In this document: positions 7,490 through 16,297 of the stretch, in pieces
Numbering within the stretch: the first letter of the stretch is position 1
How the letters are laid out: every line of letters begins with the position of its first letter
Source of the DNA: Candidatus Allofournierella pullicola
Lineage (GTDB): Bacteria; Bacillota; Clostridia; Oscillospirales; Ruminococcaceae
Reading direction: 5' to 3'
DNA: 64,000 nt
NCBI GenBank assembly: GCA_019114225.1
Contig: DXFW01000008.1
Location: 94,316-158,315 of the forward strand
Notes under the pieces: generated by a model
What the model was told of the DNA's origin: nothing
Databases searched by the model: none
The model's input: the letters and a program-made list of their open reading frames with translations, nothing else
Made by a program: the position numbers and the translations under genes

Positions 7490-8563
7490 ATGAAAAAGCT
7501 TCTCAGCCTCGCGCTGGCAGGCGTTATGGCCCTGAGCCTGGCCGCCTGCGGCAGCACCCCCAGCAGCACTCCTGCTTCCACCCCGGCTTCCGGCAGCACC
7601 TCTGCTTCCACCCCCGCTTCCGAGCCCGCCGAGGAGTTCGAGACCGTTGACCTGCGCGTTGCCTACATGCCCAACATGGGTTCCAACAGCCTGCTGGCCA
7701 CCGCTCTGAACATGGGCTACTTTGAGGAGATGGGCCTGAACGTCACCCTGACCGAGTTCCAGGGCGGCCCCCAGGAGATCGCCGCCATGGCTTCCGGCGA
7801 CATCGACATTTCCCAGATCGGCCACGGCGCCCATGCCCTGTGCATTGAGGGCCAGGCCAAGATCTTCCATCTGGACTGCACCAGCCTGGCTGACGCCGTT
7901 GTGGCCAACACCGACAAGGGCATCAGCTCCATCGCTGACCTGAAGGGCAAGACCATCGGCGTGTCCAGCGGCACCTCCGCCGAGATCATCCTGAACCTGG
8001 CTCTGGCTTCCGCCGGCATGACCAAGGATGACGTCACCCTGGTCGAGATGGACGCCAACGGCATGGTGAGCGCCATGGTCAGCGGCGGCGTGGACGCCTG
8101 CGCTACCTGGAGCCCCAGCACCATGACCATCGCCAACGCTCTGGGCGACAAGGCTCTGACCCTGGCCACCAACAACGACTACGTTGACCAGGTCACCTTC
8201 CCCTCCAGCTTCATCACCACCGAGAAGTTCGCTGCCGACAACCACGACGTGCTGGTCCGCTTCAGCCGCGCTCTGCTGAAGGCTCAGGACTACCGTGCCG
8301 CCAACATCGAAGAGGTGGCCAAGTGGGTCGCCAAGCAGTGCAAAGCCGACGAGCAGACCATGCTGGACTGCGTGGGCGAGGGCAACTGGCTCACCGGTGA
8401 GTTCGTGGCTGCGGGCCTGGAAGACGGCACCGTGAAGAGCTACTACGAGAACCAGCAGAAGGTGTTCATCGACGCCGGCCGCATCACCGAGGAAGTTCCC
8501 GTTGAGAACTACGTGATGTTCGACGTCATGGAAGAGGCTGTGGCCGCCACCTACGGCGCCTGA
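7490..8563 (+). CDS. ABC transporter substrate-binding lipoprotein, SsuA/NMT1-like
   Basis: A protein of 357 residues. The lipoprotein signal ends LAAC, followed by a Ser/Thr/Pro-rich linker with STPAS repeats and then a periplasmic-binding fold of the NMT1/SsuA type: LRVAYMPNMGSN, TEFQGGPQEIAAMASGDIDISQIG, GKTIGVSSGTSAE and SGGVDACATWSPS. Such proteins bind sulfonates, nitrate, taurine or pyrimidine/thiamine precursors; which one applies here is not evident. Highly biased codon use suggests strong expression. The gene has its own promoter and terminator but surely works with the permease and ATPase upstream. Confidence 0.9.
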   Translation: MKKLLSLALAGVMALSLAACGSTPSSTPASTPASGSTSASTPASEPAEEFETVDLRVAYMPNMGSNSLLATALNMGYFEEMGLNVTLTEFQGGPQEIAAMASGDIDISQIGHGAHALCIEGQAKIFHLDCTSLADAVVANTDKGISSIADLKGKTIGVSSGTSAEIILNLALASAGMTKDDVTLVEMDANGMVSAMVSGGVDACATWSPSTMTIANALGDKALTLATNNDYVDQVTFPSSFITTEKFAADNHDVLVRFSRALLKAQDYRAANIEEVAKWVAKQCKADEQTMLDCVGEGNWLTGEFVAAGLEDGTVKSYYENQQKVFIDAGRITEEVPVENYVMFDVMEEAVAATYGA

Positions 8564-8590
8564 GCCGCTTAAAACCGCATAGAACCTGCA

Positions 8591-8628
8591 AGGGGGCATA
8601 AAGGCATTGCTTTATGCCCCCTTTTTTT
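8591..8628 (+). terminator. Terminator after the binding-protein gene
   Basis: A 12-bp perfect stem AGGGGGCATAAA / TTTATGCCCCCT with an 8-base loop, followed by seven T. Confidence 0.92.
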
Positions 8629-8710
8629 CGCGTCGCCGGCCAAAAATCTCCCGGCGGGGGCTGTCTTGTGATATAATGGCAGTAACACGAAAAAAAAGGG
8701 GGGTGCGGCA

Positions 8711-10243
8711 ATGCTGGTCCTGGTTCAGGTGCTGATGGCGGTGGCCACGGTGATGGTGGCCGCCAACCGGCGGGACGTGCTCTCTGCCTACCTGGGCGGG
8801 CTTTCTGCCAGCTTTGTGGTGATGATGTGCGGCGTGGTGACCTATGTGGCCAAAATGGGCGGCTACAACACCGCCCAGCGCCTGTTCCTCTTTTTGCTGC
8901 CCGACCTGCAGCTGTGGCTTCAGGGCCTGCCCATCCCCCTGGGCACCCTGGGTTATCTGGTGGCGTTGGGCCGCAGTTTGTTCCCGTATTTTCTTTTGTG
9001 CCTGGGCATTTACCATTCCAACCTCCACTGGGTGCGCCGCCACGAAAAAGCCATCCGCGGGGTGCACCTGCTGGGCACGCTGGTGCTGCTGGTCTATTAC
9101 TGGCCGCCGGTGTTCCGCCTGGTGGTGGGCGGGCGCTTCTGGGTGCTGGTCATCATGCGCCAGATCTGCCTTGGCTGGATCGTGGCCAGTGTGCTGGCGG
9201 CCCTCGGCCTGCTGCTGCAGGACTACTTCGCCACCACCTCCCCCTACTTCAAGCGCAGCATGCGCCTGGTGGTGCTGGCGCTGGTGAGCGTCACCGTGCT
9301 TTACAGCATGTACGCCATCCAGGACCCCGGCCAGATCTATAACTTCTATGTCTCGGAATACATCCGCCTTGGCTCGCTGAACTATCTGCGCACCGCCCTG
9401 TCCAGCGGGTGGAGCTGGCTGCCGCTGCTGGCCTGCACCGTGTTTTTCGTGGGCCTGGGGTCCTTCAACATGATCCACTACAGCCGCCTGAGCCAGTCGG
9501 AAGCCCAGGAGGACACCACCCTCCAGCGCAAGTTCGACACCGCATCCATGGGCGCGTCGGTGTTCGTCCACAGCATTAAAAATCAGCTGCTGGCCGCCCG
9601 CGTGGCTCACAAAAAACTGCAGCAGGAGCTGGAAGAGCCTGAACCGGACCTGGAAAAGGTGCGGGCCTGGGCCACCTGCCTGCGGGAGATGAACGCCTCC
9701 ATGCTGGAGCGGATGGAAGAACTCTACCGCTCCATCAAGGTCAGCTACATCGAGCTGGTGCCGGTGGAGTCGGGGGAAATCGTGGAATCAGCCCTGGCCC
9801 GGCTGGCCCAGAAATACCCGGACGCGAAGGTGCAGGTGCACCAGAGCGTGCAGGCGCTGGTGCTGGCGGACCGCACCCACATGGCGGAGGCGCTGTACAA
9901 CCTGCTCACCAACGCCTGGGAGGCGGCCAGCGCCGCCGCCGGCGGCCCGCGGGTGGAGCTGCTGGTGCAGCCGGAACGGCTGTGGCTGGATTTCATCGTG
10001 AGGGACAACGGCCCCGGTATCTCCCGGGCCGAGCAGAAGAAGATCTTTGACCCCTTCTACACCAGCCGCAACACCAACAACAACTGGGGCATGGGTCTTT
10101 ACTATGTGCGCCAGATCGTCAAGAGCCATCTGGGCCACATGCAGATCAAAAGCGCCGAGGGCAAGGGCAGCAGCTTCATCGTCATGCTGCCCCGGTACGT
10201 GCCCGGGCGTCAGAAAAACCAAGGGGGGCGGGAAGAAACATGA
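8711..10243 (+). CDS. Integral-membrane sensor histidine kinase
   Basis: A protein of 510 residues. The first 255 residues are about seven membrane helices without a large extracellular domain, so the signal is probably sensed in or at the membrane. The phospho-acceptor is likely His287 in FVHSIKNQL. The ATPase domain follows with LLTNAWEAA (N-box), DNGPGIS (G1) and GMGLYYVRQ (G2). A TATAAT lies at 8672-8677 but has no clear -35. The stop overlaps the response regulator start (ATGA). Its location between a transporter and sugar-phosphate genes suggests that it controls them. Confidence 0.9.
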   Translation: MLVLVQVLMAVATVMVAANRRDVLSAYLGGLSASFVVMMCGVVTYVAKMGGYNTAQRLFLFLLPDLQLWLQGLPIPLGTLGYLVALGRSLFPYFLLCLGIYHSNLHWVRRHEKAIRGVHLLGTLVLLVYYWPPVFRLVVGGRFWVLVIMRQICLGWIVASVLAALGLLLQDYFATTSPYFKRSMRLVVLALVSVTVLYSMYAIQDPGQIYNFYVSEYIRLGSLNYLRTALSSGWSWLPLLACTVFFVGLGSFNMIHYSRLSQSEAQEDTTLQRKFDTASMGASVFVHSIKNQLLAARVAHKKLQQELEEPEPDLEKVRAWATCLREMNASMLERMEELYRSIKVSYIELVPVESGEIVESALARLAQKYPDAKVQVHQSVQALVLADRTHMAEALYNLLTNAWEAASAAAGGPRVELLVQPERLWLDFIVRDNGPGISRAEQKKIFDPFYTSRNTNNNWGMGLYYVRQIVKSHLGHMQIKSAEGKGSSFIVMLPRYVPGRQKNQGGREET

Positions 10244-10905
10244 TCTCCATTCTCATTGCCGACGACTTTGACCTGCTGCGGCAGGACCTGACCGAACTGC
10301 TCAACGCTCAGCCGGATATGCAGGTGGTGGGCGAGGCGTCCACCGGGGCGGGGATCGTGGAGCTGGCGAAAAACGTCAAGAGCGACATGATCCTGATGGA
10401 CATCGAAATGGAGAACACCTCCGCCGGGATCCAGGCCGCCGAGGCCATCCACGCCGCCGACCCGAACCGCCTCATCCTCTATCTCACCGCCCACGACACC
10501 GACCGCATGATCCTCACCGCCATGGCCACCGGCGCGGTGGACTACATCGTCAAGGGCGCCGAGGACGAAGAGGTGCTGGCCCACATCCGGGCCGCGGCGG
10601 CGGGCCACCCCATGCTGAACGCGCGGGTGCAGTCCACCGTCATCCGGGAGTACGACCGCCTGCGCCGCTCGGAGCAGAGCCTGCTCTTCTTCATCAACAA
10701 CGTCTCCCAGCTCACTTCCACCGAGCGGGAGCTGGTCCGCCTGCTTTTGCAGGACAAAAAGGTCAAGGAGATCGCCGCCATCCGCTGTGTGGAGGTGGTG
10801 ACCATCAAGACCCAGATCAAGGGCCTCTTGCATAAGTTCGGCTGCACCCGCACCAAGGAGATCGTGGAGATGATCCGCCAGCTGAACATTTCTCATCTGT
10901 TTTGA
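10240..10905 (+). CDS. LuxR/NarL-type response regulator
   Basis: A protein of 221 residues. The receiver domain has acidic pair D8-D9, phospho-acceptor D54 (ILMDIEME), a Thr in YLTAHD and the conserved Lys in YIVKGA. The C-terminal region from about 155 (LTSTERELVRLLLQDKKVKEIAA, then VVTIKTQIKGLLHKFG) reads as a LuxR-type helix-turn-helix. It is the cognate partner of the overlapping kinase. Dimeric regulators of this class bind inverted repeats, so the GTATGA-N7-TCATAC palindromes flanking this locus are attractive targets; that link is inference. Confidence 0.88.
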   Translation: MISILIADDFDLLRQDLTELLNAQPDMQVVGEASTGAGIVELAKNVKSDMILMDIEMENTSAGIQAAEAIHAADPNRLILYLTAHDTDRMILTAMATGAVDYIVKGAEDEEVLAHIRAAAAGHPMLNARVQSTVIREYDRLRRSEQSLLFFINNVSQLTSTERELVRLLLQDKKVKEIAAIRCVEVVTIKTQIKGLLHKFGCTRTKEIVEMIRQLNISHLF

Positions 10906-10955
10906 CGCCGGGCGGCCCCGCGCCGCCCCCTCGTGATAAAGAAAGGAGAACCGTC

Positions 10956-11774
10956 ATGTACGAATACTTCCACATCAGCGCCCAGGACCTGGGCAAGGAC
11001 GCCAAGGTCCCCGTTCTCAAGCTGGGCGATTCCGGCGAGGTCTTTTACGAGATCGCCATGGAGATGATCAACACCATCAAGGCCAACAACGCCGCCGGCA
11101 AGCACACCGTGTTCATCTGCCCCGTGGGCCCCGTGGGCCAGTATCCCATCTTTGTGCGGCTGGTCAACCGTGACCGGATCAGCCTGAAGAACTGCTGGTT
11201 CATCAACATGGACGAGTACCTCACCGACGAGGGCGAGTGGGTGGACAAGAGCCATCCGTTGAGCTTCCGCGGCTTCATGGACCGCACGGTCTACACCAAG
11301 ATCGACCCCGAGCTGCTTATGCCCGAAGAGCAGCGCATTTTCCCCGACCCCCACGACCCCGAGCACATCCAGCGGGTCATTGATGAATTGGGCGGCGTGG
11401 ACGTGACCTTCGGCGGCATTGGTATCAACGGCCACCTGGCCTTCAACGAGCCTCAGGACGAGCTGACCGCCGACGAGTTCGCCCAGCTGCCCACCCGCGT
11501 GCTGACCATCAGCCGCGAGACCCGCACCACCAACGCCATCGGCGACTACAACGGCGCCATCGACGCCATGCCCCGCAAGTGCGTCACCATCGGCATGAAG
11601 CAGATTCTGAGCGCCAAGAAGATCCGCCTGGGCGTCTTCCGCGACTGGCACCGGGCCGTGGTGCGTCAGACCGCCTACGGCGAGGTGAGCGCCCACTTCC
11701 CGGCCACCCTCATCCAGCGTCATCCCGACGCCATGGTCATCGCCAACGCCAACGCGGCCCAGCAGCCGTTCTGA
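10956..11774 (+). CDS. Glucosamine-6-phosphate deaminase family protein
   Basis: A protein of 272 residues starting at the ATG after AAAGGAG; the longer frame upstream is not coding. It carries the NagB signature GIGINGHLAFNEP, the FINMDEYL segment with the catalytic acid and a matching C-terminus. NagB converts glucosamine-6-P to fructose-6-P and ammonia. The N-terminal 50 residues (YEYFHISAQDLGKDAKVPV) differ from standard NagB, so it belongs to a divergent subgroup and the exact substrate may differ. It precedes nagA by 25 bases, supporting amino-sugar catabolism. Confidence 0.85.
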   Translation: MYEYFHISAQDLGKDAKVPVLKLGDSGEVFYEIAMEMINTIKANNAAGKHTVFICPVGPVGQYPIFVRLVNRDRISLKNCWFINMDEYLTDEGEWVDKSHPLSFRGFMDRTVYTKIDPELLMPEEQRIFPDPHDPEHIQRVIDELGGVDVTFGGIGINGHLAFNEPQDELTADEFAQLPTRVLTISRETRTTNAIGDYNGAIDAMPRKCVTIGMKQILSAKKIRLGVFRDWHRAVVRQTAYGEVSAHFPATLIQRHPDAMVIANANAAQQPF

Positions 11775-11799
11775 GAAAAGGGCAGGGGAGGAAACGCAG

Positions 11800-12954
11800 A
11801 TGGAACAGTTCGTTATCACCAATGCCCTGGTCTACACCGGCCACCGCTTTGCCCCCCGTGAGGTGTATGTGGAAAACGGCCGTGTGGCCCAGCTGGCAAA
11901 AAAAGTGAATGCCCCGGCAGACTGCCCCCGGCTGGACCTGGGGGGAAAACGGCTGGTCCCCGGCTTCATCGACATCCACACCCACGGCGCGGCCGGGGTG
12001 GACGTGAACGCCGCCACCACCGAGCAGCTGAACGGCACCATCGGCCACTTCTTTGCCAGCCAGGGCACCACCGGCTGGCTGTGCAGCGTGCTCACCGACA
12101 CCCCTGAGCAGACCCTCTGGTGCCTGGACCAGGCCAAAGCCGCCATGAAAGAGCAGGGCGACTGGGCCCAGCTTTTGGGCGTGCACCTGGAAGGGCCCTT
12201 CCTGGCCAGCCAGTACAAGGGCGCCATGCCCGAGCACCTGCTGCAGACCGGCTCCGCCGAGCTCTTCGCCAAGTACGAGGCTGCCGGCGAGGGCGCGGTG
12301 AAGTACATGACCGTGAGCCCCGAGGTGGCGGGCGTGCCGGAGATGATCCGGGACATCGCCGCCCGGGTGAAGGTGGCCATCGGCCACTCCGGCGCGGAGT
12401 ACGACACCGCCATGGAGTGCATTGAAAACGGCGCGGTCAGCGCCACCCACACCTTCAACGCCATGCGTCTGTTCCACCAGCACCAGCCGGCCATCATGGG
12501 CGCGGTGCTGGAGAGCGACGTTTACTGCGAGGCCATCTGCGACGGGCGGCACCTGCACCCCGCCAGCGTGCGCCTGCTGCTCAAGTGCAAGGGCTACGAC
12601 CGGGTGGTGGCCGTGACCGACAGCATTATGGCCGCCGGCCTGCCCGACGGCAACTACAAGCTGGGCGTGAACGACGTGGTGGTGGAGGACGGCGACGCCA
12701 AACTCGCCTCCGACGGCACCCGCGCCGGCAGCACCCTCACCACCGGCCAGGCGCTGAAGAACCTGGTGAAGTTCACCGGCGAAGGCCCCGAAAAGGTGCT
12801 GCCCCTGCTCACCGAGAACCCCGCCGACCTGCTGGGCCTTGCCCGCAAGGGCCGCATTGCCCCGGGGTGCGACGCCGACTTCGTGGTGCTGGGCGATGAT
12901 CTGTCGGTGCTGCGCACCATCGTGGGCGGCCGCACCGTCTACGCCGCCGAATGA
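11800..12954 (+). CDS. nagA: N-acetylglucosamine-6-phosphate deacetylase
   Basis: A protein of 384 residues, standard NagA length. Amidohydrolase marks: FIDIHTHGAAGVDVN (HxH), GVHLEGPFL (metal Glu), AIGHSGA (metal His), SATHTFNAM (metal His), VAVTDSIMAAG (catalytic Asp) and a closing GCDADFVVLG. It removes acetate from GlcNAc-6-P, feeding the NagB-like enzyme encoded just upstream. Ribosome site AGGGGAGG. Its stop overlaps the start of the next gene (ATGA), tying a membrane permease to this pathway. Confidence 0.92.
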   Translation: MEQFVITNALVYTGHRFAPREVYVENGRVAQLAKKVNAPADCPRLDLGGKRLVPGFIDIHTHGAAGVDVNAATTEQLNGTIGHFFASQGTTGWLCSVLTDTPEQTLWCLDQAKAAMKEQGDWAQLLGVHLEGPFLASQYKGAMPEHLLQTGSAELFAKYEAAGEGAVKYMTVSPEVAGVPEMIRDIAARVKVAIGHSGAEYDTAMECIENGAVSATHTFNAMRLFHQHQPAIMGAVLESDVYCEAICDGRHLHPASVRLLLKCKGYDRVVAVTDSIMAAGLPDGNYKLGVNDVVVEDGDAKLASDGTRAGSTLTTGQALKNLVKFTGEGPEKVLPLLTENPADLLGLARKGRIAPGCDADFVVLGDDLSVLRTIVGGRTVYAAE

Positions 12955-13682
12955 CCGCCCCGCTGACCCTGGCGCTGGTGGCCCTCATCTCGGTGGCGGG
13001 CAGCTTTGTGCAGGCGTCCACCGGCTTTGGATACGCCGTCACCGTGATGGCCCTGTGGCCGCTGTTCTTGCCCTACAAGACGGCGCTGGTGGTGGAACTG
13101 CTGGCCGCCCTGGCCCTGTGTGTGGTCATCGCCGTGCGCTACCGCCGCTCCATCAACTGGCGGCAGCTCATCGCCCCCTGCGCCGCCTCCTTTGTGACCA
13201 ACTGGCTGGGCCTGCAAATTATGGCCGGCAGCCCGGACACGGTGCTGCGCCGGCTGTTGGGCGCGGCGCTGATGGCGCTGGCGGTCTACTTCATCTTCTT
13301 TTCCCAGCGGTTCCGGGTGCGCCCCACCCTCGCCGCCGGCCTCACTGCCGGCGCGGTGGCGGGCCTTTCCGCCGGCATGTTCAGCATTGGCGGGCCGCCC
13401 ATCGTGGTCTACTACCTGGCCGCCTTCTCGGACAAGAAGGAGTACACCGCCACCACCCAGATGTATTTCATCCTCACCAGCCTGTGGCTGGTGGCCCAGC
13501 ACCTCTGGATGGGCAACGTGGACGGGCTGGCCCTGCAGTGCACCGGCGCGGCGCTGGCCGGCCTTGCCGTGGGCACCGCCGCGGGCCTGGCGGTGTTCCG
13601 GGCGCTGCCGCTGGAGCGTATCAAAAAACTGGTCTATGGCTTCATGCTCGTGATGGGCGCCTATATCCTCATCACCGGCTGA
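12951..13682 (+). CDS. TauE/SafE-family permease
   Basis: A protein of 243 residues with about eight hydrophobic segments and paired conserved turns (ASTGFGYAV near the N-terminus and SIGGPPIVVYY at mid-protein), as in the TauE/SafE (DUF81) family. Known members move sulfonates or organic anions, mostly outward, but the family is broad. It is translationally coupled to nagA and closes the operon. A possible role is export of a by-product or import of a substrate of the surrounding pathway. Confidence 0.87.
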   Translation: MTAPLTLALVALISVAGSFVQASTGFGYAVTVMALWPLFLPYKTALVVELLAALALCVVIAVRYRRSINWRQLIAPCAASFVTNWLGLQIMAGSPDTVLRRLLGAALMALAVYFIFFSQRFRVRPTLAAGLTAGAVAGLSAGMFSIGGPPIVVYYLAAFSDKKEYTATTQMYFILTSLWLVAQHLWMGNVDGLALQCTGAALAGLAVGTAAGLAVFRALPLERIKKLVYGFMLVMGAYILITG

Positions 13683-13699
13683 CCGCTTTGCCCCAAAAA

Positions 13700-13733
13700 G
13701 AAACCTCCCCCCGTGCGGCGGGGGGATTTTTTT
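13700..13733 (+). terminator. Terminator after the first TauE/SafE gene
   Basis: A stem of CCTCCCCCC with GGGGGG followed by seven T. Confidence 0.88.
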
Positions 13734-13746
13734 GCCTTTTTCGGTA

Positions 13747-13794
13747 GTATGAGGCTTTTTCATACTCGCAATTGGGCTCGCTGTGCCGTATAAT
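13747..13794 (+). promoter_or_regulatory. Palindromic operator plus -10 box, copy 3 of 3 (isomerase-aldolase operon)
   Basis: GTATGA-N7-TCATAC at 13747-13765, 23 bases, then TATAAT at 13789-13794. The loop bases differ from copies 1 and 2 while both half-sites and the spacing are kept. That conservation argues for a protein-binding site. Confidence 0.8.
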
Positions 13795-13857
13795 GAAAAC
13801 TGGAAGAGATTGTGACCGCGGCGGTGCGCCGCGGCAAAAATAAGGGAGGGAAGTGCA

Positions 13858-15138
13858 ATGAATCTGAATCTGGATTCCGATCTCGCCCGCCGTATGGCCG
13901 AGCCGGGAGAGGTGGAGGCGGCGCTGGCCGCCGCGAAGGCGGAGTACCGCCGCCTGGCCGCCCTGGGCAGCGGGGACAAGGACTGGCCCGTCACCGGCTG
14001 GTGGCACTGCGCCGAGGCGGCCCAGCAGCTGGATCTCATCAAGGCGAAAGCCGCCGAGATCCGCGAAAACGCCGACGTGTTCGTGCTGGTGGGCGTGGGC
14101 GGCTCCAACCAGGCGGCCCGTGCCGTCATTGAGGCGGTGAAAAAGCCCGGCGGCCCGGAGATCGTCTACTCGGGCAACACCCTGTCCGCCCACGGCGTGG
14201 CCGAGGTGCTGCAAAAGATCGAGGGCAAAAGCGTCTACATCGACGTGATCGCCAAAAACTTCGAGACCCTGGAGCCGGGCAGCCACTACCGTGTGCTGCG
14301 CGCCGCCATGGCAAAGCGCTATTCCAAAGAGGAGATGGCCAAGCGGGTCGTCCTCACCGGCACCGTGGGCTCCCGCCTGGAGGAGATCGCCAAAGAGAAC
14401 GGCTGCACCTTCCTCCACTTCCCCCGCCGTGTGGGCGGGCGCTACTCCGCCTTCACCCCGGTGGCCCTGCTGCCTCTGGCGGTGGCGGGCCTCGATGTGG
14501 ACGCCTACCTGGCCGGCGGCCTTGCAATGGAAGAGGGGCTGGCCAAAAACGAGGGCGGCCTGGCCGCCGAGTACGCCGCGGTGCGCTACGCGCTCTACCG
14601 CCGTGGCTTCCAGGTGGAAATGCTCACCGCTTTTGAGCCGCGCCTGTTCTGGGCCGAGCAGTGGTGGAAGCAGCTCTTCGGCGAGAGCGAGGGCAAGGAG
14701 AAAAAGGGCATGCTGCCCGCCTCGATGATCAACTCCGAGGATCTGCACAGCATGGGCCAGTACATGCAGGACGGCCTGCGCTTTATGACCGAGACCTTCC
14801 TGGCGGTGGACGACCCCGGCGCTTCGGTGGTCATCGAGCCGGACCCGGACTTCGGCGACGCCTTCGACTATCTGGACGGCATGGACTTTGCCAACATCAA
14901 CCGCGCGGCGGAAAAGGCCACCATCCAGGCCCACGCCGCCGGCGGGGTGCCTTGCATGGTGCTGCGGCTGCCCCGGATCGACGAGCACACCTTCGGCCTG
15001 GTCTACTACTTCTTCATGGTGGCCTGCGCCCTCAGCGGCCGGCTGCTGGGAGTGGACCCCTTCGACCAGGAAGGCGTGGAAGAGTATAAACGCAGCATGT
15101 TCGCGGCGCTGGGCAAGCCCGGCGTCAAGGGCAGATGA
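13858..15138 (+). CDS. Glucose-6-phosphate isomerase family protein
   Basis: A protein of 426 residues in the short bacterial phosphoglucose isomerase class. Visible marks: VLVGVGGSNQAAR (phosphate loop), IVYSGNTLSAH, RRVGGRYSAFTPVALLPLAVAG (family signature), INSEDLHSMGQYMQ and IDEHTFGLVYYF. It interconverts glucose-6-P and fructose-6-P or a close analogue. The gene starts an operon behind operator copy 3 with ribosome site GGGAGGG. It overlaps the next isomerase by four bases. It could be the sole housekeeping enzyme or a pathway-specific copy. Confidence 0.88.
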   Translation: MNLNLDSDLARRMAEPGEVEAALAAAKAEYRRLAALGSGDKDWPVTGWWHCAEAAQQLDLIKAKAAEIRENADVFVLVGVGGSNQAARAVIEAVKKPGGPEIVYSGNTLSAHGVAEVLQKIEGKSVYIDVIAKNFETLEPGSHYRVLRAAMAKRYSKEEMAKRVVLTGTVGSRLEEIAKENGCTFLHFPRRVGGRYSAFTPVALLPLAVAGLDVDAYLAGGLAMEEGLAKNEGGLAAEYAAVRYALYRRGFQVEMLTAFEPRLFWAEQWWKQLFGESEGKEKKGMLPASMINSEDLHSMGQYMQDGLRFMTETFLAVDDPGASVVIEPDPDFGDAFDYLDGMDFANINRAAEKATIQAHAAGGVPCMVLRLPRIDEHTFGLVYYFFMVACALSGRLLGVDPFDQEGVEEYKRSMFAALGKPGVKGR

Positions 15139-16205
15139 ACGGCCTTTCGGCCCGGCCCTTCCGCCTCGCGGCCAACCGGGTGAACTACCTTTTGCCCGGC
15201 GGCGAGATGATCGACGAGTTTTTGGGCCTTGAGCGCGGGGCCGTGCCCGGCGCAAGCCAGATGTGGGTGGCCAGCACAGTGCAGTCCACCCTGCCCGGCG
15301 CGGCGGACAGCCGCTCTTACATATTGCCCGAGGACGGCGGCGGCTGCCTTGCCGGGGAACTGCAAAAGGACCCGGCGGCCTTTCTGGGCGGCGCCCACGC
15401 CGCAGCCTTTGGGGCGGACCCGGGCTATCTGTTAAAGCTGCTCCATTCCAGTCAGCGCCTGCTGGTGCAGGCCCACCCGGACAAGGCCAAAGCGGAAAAA
15501 TACTTCCACTGGCCCCACGGCAAGACCGAGGCCTGGTACGTTCTGGCCACCGAGGGCGAGGCCCACATCTGGGCGGGCTTTCGCCCCGGCGTGACGAGAG
15601 AGCACTTTGCCGCCCTCATCGAACGGCAGGACACGGCGGCCATCCTGGGCTGCCTGCACCAATTTGACATCGCCCCCGGCGACGTCATTTTCATCCCGGC
15701 GGGCCTGCCCCACGCCATGGGCGCGAACAGCCTGGTGGCGGAGATACAGGAACCCACCGACATCACCCTGCGGGCGGAGTACATCCGCCCCGACGGCAGC
15801 CGCCTGCCCCCCGAGAGCCTGCACGGCGGCGCGGGGATGGAAGCCCTGCTGGACTGCTTCGACTTTTCCGGCGCGGCGCCCCAAGAGGCGGTGCGGGAAA
15901 AATACTTCCTGCGGCCCGTGGCGCGCACCGTGCCCGGCGGCAGGGAAGAGACCCTCATCGGCCCGGAGGCCACCGACTGCTTCGGCCTTGCGCGGGTGTG
16001 CGCCGACGGCCCCTGCCCGCGGAAGAACCCTTCCTTCCGGGTGCTGCTGGTGGAAAAGGGCGAGGGCGGGCTTTCCGGCGGCGGCGTGACGCTGCCGCTC
16101 AAGCAGGGCACAGAGGTGTTCGTCCCCGCCGGCGTGAAGGACTACACCCTCACGCCCAAGGGCAAGGAGCTGGCGGTGCTGGAGTGTGTTCCGCCCGCGC
16201 CCTGA
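15135..16205 (+). CDS. Mannose-6-phosphate isomerase class I-like protein
   Basis: A protein of 356 residues. Cupin metal-site segments of type I phosphomannose isomerase are present: LVQAHPDKAKAEKYFHWPHGKTE split by a variable stretch, PGDVIFIPAGLPHAMG, and LVAEIQEPTDITLR. It interconverts mannose-6-P and fructose-6-P in known relatives. The first 75 residues are less typical. It is coupled to the preceding isomerase. A gap of 92 bases before the aldolase contains GC-rich inverted repeats (for example GCGCCGC and GCGGCGC at 16221-16242) but no clear terminator. Confidence 0.85.
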   Translation: MNGLSARPFRLAANRVNYLLPGGEMIDEFLGLERGAVPGASQMWVASTVQSTLPGAADSRSYILPEDGGGCLAGELQKDPAAFLGGAHAAAFGADPGYLLKLLHSSQRLLVQAHPDKAKAEKYFHWPHGKTEAWYVLATEGEAHIWAGFRPGVTREHFAALIERQDTAAILGCLHQFDIAPGDVIFIPAGLPHAMGANSLVAEIQEPTDITLRAEYIRPDGSRLPPESLHGGAGMEALLDCFDFSGAAPQEAVREKYFLRPVARTVPGGREETLIGPEATDCFGLARVCADGPCPRKNPSFRVLLVEKGEGGLSGGGVTLPLKQGTEVFVPAGVKDYTLTPKGKELAVLECVPPAP

Positions 16206-16297
16206 CAAAAACGCAAAGCTGCGCCGCCCTTTGCCGCGGCGCTCACAAAACACCGCGGGCCCACCGCCCGCCCGATGAAAGAAATGAGGTAAAAATT

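Noticed and set aside
16206..16297. Riboswitch or terminator between manA-like and aldolase genes
   Set aside because: Only short GC inverted repeats without a T-run or a recognisable aptamer core are seen.
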